Positions 62,319 through 64,000 of a DNA stretch of 64,000 bases are shown piece by piece. The first letter of the stretch is position 1. The number at the start of each line of letters is the position of its first letter. Below the pieces are notes generated by a model, which ran no database searches, was not told the origin of the DNA, and saw nothing but the letters and a program-made list of their open reading frames with translations. The DNA lies in the NCBI RefSeq assembly GCF_002272135.1, contig NZ_NPBF01000004.1:124001-188000 (forward strand). The letters are read 5' to 3'. The stretch is from Virgibacillus sp. 7505 (GTDB lineage: Bacteria; Bacillota; Bacilli; Bacillales; Amphibacillaceae). Position numbers and translations under genes: made by a program.

Positions 62319-63560
62319 TCAGTTGTTTAACTTCCGAATATCAGCTAGTATCATTTGACTCTTCGGCATACTCGGCATGGCAGAATGACTATAGCTATAA
62401 TCCTGCTTTGGAACATTATATTGCAGGCGGTTTGTAAGAAAGTCAATGCTAACTTCCATCACCTGTATCGTGACCCATTCTCCAGCACAGCGATGTCCCA
62501 TGTCAAAGTCCCCGCCGCCCTGTGGGATAAAGTCAAATGGGCTTTCCTTCCAATCGAGGAATCGGTCTGGATTGAATAGATCCGGCTGCTCCCATAAATG
62601 CGGATCATGATTGTTACCATACAGATCCAGCAAGGTCATGGTACCTTCCTTGAATTGATAGCCTTCCCATTCGAAATCCTTTTTCACTTTTGCCATGGTT
62701 GCGGGGAAGAATGGATAGAAGCGGCGGGTTTCTTGTACGAACCTGCGGATACTGCCATCCCCCTTTTTCAGCCGTCCTCTTTCTCCCGGAAACTGATGCA
62801 GGGCAAGTGCAGCAAAAGTAATATAAATACTGATGGCGACTATAGGCCGCAGTATGTTCAGCACTTCTACAGCAACTATCTTTTCAGGAAGCAGCTTCCC
62901 ATCACTATCCCGATGCTCGGAAAAAACGCGGAGTGCGCCTTCCTTAGTCGCATGCAGATTCCCTTTCCTTACCTGCTCAACAAGTCCGGCAATCCAGTTC
63001 TCCGCATCAGAACGGGAGGTTCGTCCTTTCCAGTGGGCGGGTCCTACGGCTGCTGGCGATTCGAATAGGTGTCGCATTTGATTTGTCCTTTTTTCCTCAT
63101 CATCCAGCGGCACCCCTGCCCAATCACATGCGGCCTTCATCAGGATTTTCTGTGATTCTTTATATAACGTTATCTGATCGATTTTTTCCCATTGCTCGCT
63201 AGCCTTCTCCCATTCCGATTCCAACAATTTATCGAGCTGCTGCAGCTGAGCCTTAGACATGATGGACATGAACATCCCCTTGCGATTACGATGCTGTTCC
63301 CCATCCAGCGTCTGAACACCGCCTTCGCCAAATAGTGTTTTAACAAGCCGATTCGGAGCAGCTCCAGCACGAATGAACTTATCTGGGTCATAAAAGAGCG
63401 CTGCACCTTCTTTTCCACCAAGACAAATAGCCTTTTTTCCGAGCAATGTAGTCTCAAACACATTTGACTGAAAACTTTTTCTCCTATGCAGGATGAATTC
63501 ATAGCCTTCTTTTAAAAAAGCTAGACTATGATCTAATCCTTCTTCCTTCGGCATGGACAT
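62319..63560 (-). CDS. cypC: CYP152 fatty-acid peroxygenase
   Basis: The 413-residue P450 has the heme-binding stretch FIPQGGGDFDMGHRCAGEW with Cys358, and RPIVAISIYI with Arg238-Pro239, the residues that replace the usual acid-alcohol pair in CYP152 enzymes (Arg242-Pro243 in B. subtilis YbdT). These use hydrogen peroxide to hydroxylate fatty acids at the alpha or beta position. No redox partner gene is needed or present. AAGGGTG is a fair ribosome binding site. Confidence 0.93.
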   Translation of the reverse strand: MSMPKEEGLDHSLAFLKEGYEFILHRRKSFQSNVFETTLLGKKAICLGGKEGAALFYDPDKFIRAGAAPNRLVKTLFGEGGVQTLDGEQHRNRKGMFMSIMSKAQLQQLDKLLESEWEKASEQWEKIDQITLYKESQKILMKAACDWAGVPLDDEEKRTNQMRHLFESPAAVGPAHWKGRTSRSDAENWIAGLVEQVRKGNLHATKEGALRVFSEHRDSDGKLLPEKIVAVEVLNILRPIVAISIYITFAALALHQFPGERGRLKKGDGSIRRFVQETRRFYPFFPATMAKVKKDFEWEGYQFKEGTMTLLDLYGNNHDPHLWEQPDLFNPDRFLDWKESPFDFIPQGGGDFDMGHRCAGEWVTIQVMEVSIDFLTNRLQYNVPKQDYSYSHSAMPSMPKSQMILADIRKLNN

Positions 63561-63619
63561 ATCATGTCACCCTTCCCTGTTTAGTTTGTCTATTTCCCTT
63601 GGATTGCAGGATGAAAACG

Positions 63620-63656
63620 AAAAGTACCTTGCTTATTTTCTCTAAGCAAGGTACTT
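63620..63656 (-). terminator. terminator after the NUDIX gene
   Basis: AAGTACCTTGCTTA and TAAGCAAGGTACTT form a 14-bp perfect stem; TTTCGTTTTC follows on the minus strand. Confidence 0.8.
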
Positions 63657-63664
63657 CCTATGTA

Positions 63665-64000
63665 TTAAAATGCTACATAAAGTGGGTGCTGATTCTCATC
63701 AAGGCAGTTCTCGATCCGTTCCAGGAAGTTTCCCCAGGTTACCATTTCCTTTACTTCTTCAAGCGGAAAATAGCCAACTTCCAGACTTTCTTCCGAAGGC
63801 GTACAAACACCGCCAATCGGTTTGCCTAGGAAAAGGGTATTGCAGATACTTTTTTCTGTATTTTGATAGACTCCGCAAAACCTGTTCACTTCTATATCGA
63901 TTCCGCTTTCTTCCTTCACTTCCCGAATTGCTGCCTGTTCAAGTGATTCTCCTTCTTCCACTTGTCCTCCCGGCATCTCCCAGCCTCGTTTTGGTCCTTT
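63665..64000 (-). CDS. NUDIX hydrolase, 5' end cut by window edge
   Basis: The visible 111 residues carry the Nudix box GGQVEEGESLEQAAIREV followed by KEESGI, matching Gx5Ex7REVxEExG. The frame is open to base 64000 (reading KGPKRGWEMP upstream of the box), so the N terminus is missing. MutT-like proteins hydrolyse nucleoside diphosphate-linked compounds; substrate unknown. Confidence 0.9.
   Translation of the reverse strand, partial: KGPKRGWEMPGGQVEEGESLEQAAIREVKEESGIDIEVNRFCGVYQNTEKSICNTLFLGKPIGGVCTPSEESLEVGYFPLEEVKEMVTWGNFLERIENCLDENQHPLYVAF

Overview
The window is chromosomal DNA of a low-GC, endospore-forming Bacillota, most likely a Bacillaceae species outside Bacillus sensu stricto. 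Terribacillus or Oceanobacillus-like genera are a guess from overall flavour and were not tested. The support is gene content and order close to the B. subtilis pyrG-rpoE / argS-ywiB / speE-pbpG-ywhD / ywgA-ywfO / lipL / pta-hemQ / gerQ-ywdK-ywdI stretch, the spore coat protein GerQ, AGGAGG-type ribosome binding sites, many TTG/GTG starts and sigma-A promoters. I saw no rRNA, tRNA, CRISPR array, transposase or prophage. Layout: 1-7.8 kb holds pyrG (cut by the window edge), rpoE, a second RsgA-type GTPase behind a long structured leader, a short Cls-type protein, argS-ywiB and speE. 8-20.8 kb is conserved core: pbpG, ywhD, an unusual fused DppB-DppC permease, a ZIP-like membrane protein, ywgA-ywfO, lipL, a LOV-STAS blue-light receptor, pta, hemQ, gerQ and ywdI-ywdK. 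20.8-28 kb has an SOS-box promoter, a 46-residue protein, a UbiB/AarF kinase with a small partner, an AraC regulator, a membrane acyltransferase and the Ku/LigD end-joining pair. 28-37 kb is rich in metal homeostasis: zur and znuA with paired Zur boxes, and a TerC-type exporter behind a yybP-ykoY manganese riboswitch. pgcA and two membrane transporters follow. 37-50 kb has the aromatic-pathway entry enzyme, a CorC/CNNM protein, RecQ, two M29 aminopeptidases (with 28.1 kb), an ABC-F protein, pdxK, an orphan adenine methyltransferase and a soluble chemoreceptor. 50-59.3 kb has cardiolipin synthase, rarD, ypmR-ypmS and a complete cell-envelope stress operon (liaI, a 54-residue membrane protein, liaH, liaF, liaS, liaR). 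59.3-64 kb looks like an accessory segment: a structured interspersed repeat, a condensation-type acyltransferase overlapping a DUF6320-like zinc-ribbon membrane protein, an HXXEE membrane protein, a CYP152 fatty-acid peroxygenase and a NUDIX hydrolase cut by the window edge. How the genes work together: envelope functions (PbpG, two Cls-type enzymes, LiaIHFSR, acyltransferases), metal control (Zur/ZnuA, Mn riboswitch/TerC, CorC) and DNA repair (Ku/LigD, RecQ, an SOS box) recur. The least explained items are the structured leader at 3.3-3.5 kb, the interspersed repeat with compensatory changes (44.5 and 59.4 kb), the SOS-controlled short transcript at 20.9 kb, the fused permease at 10.6 kb and the acyltransferase/DUF6320 pair at 59.7-61.6 kb. 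All gene names rest on motif and family recognition by eye; no database search was run.
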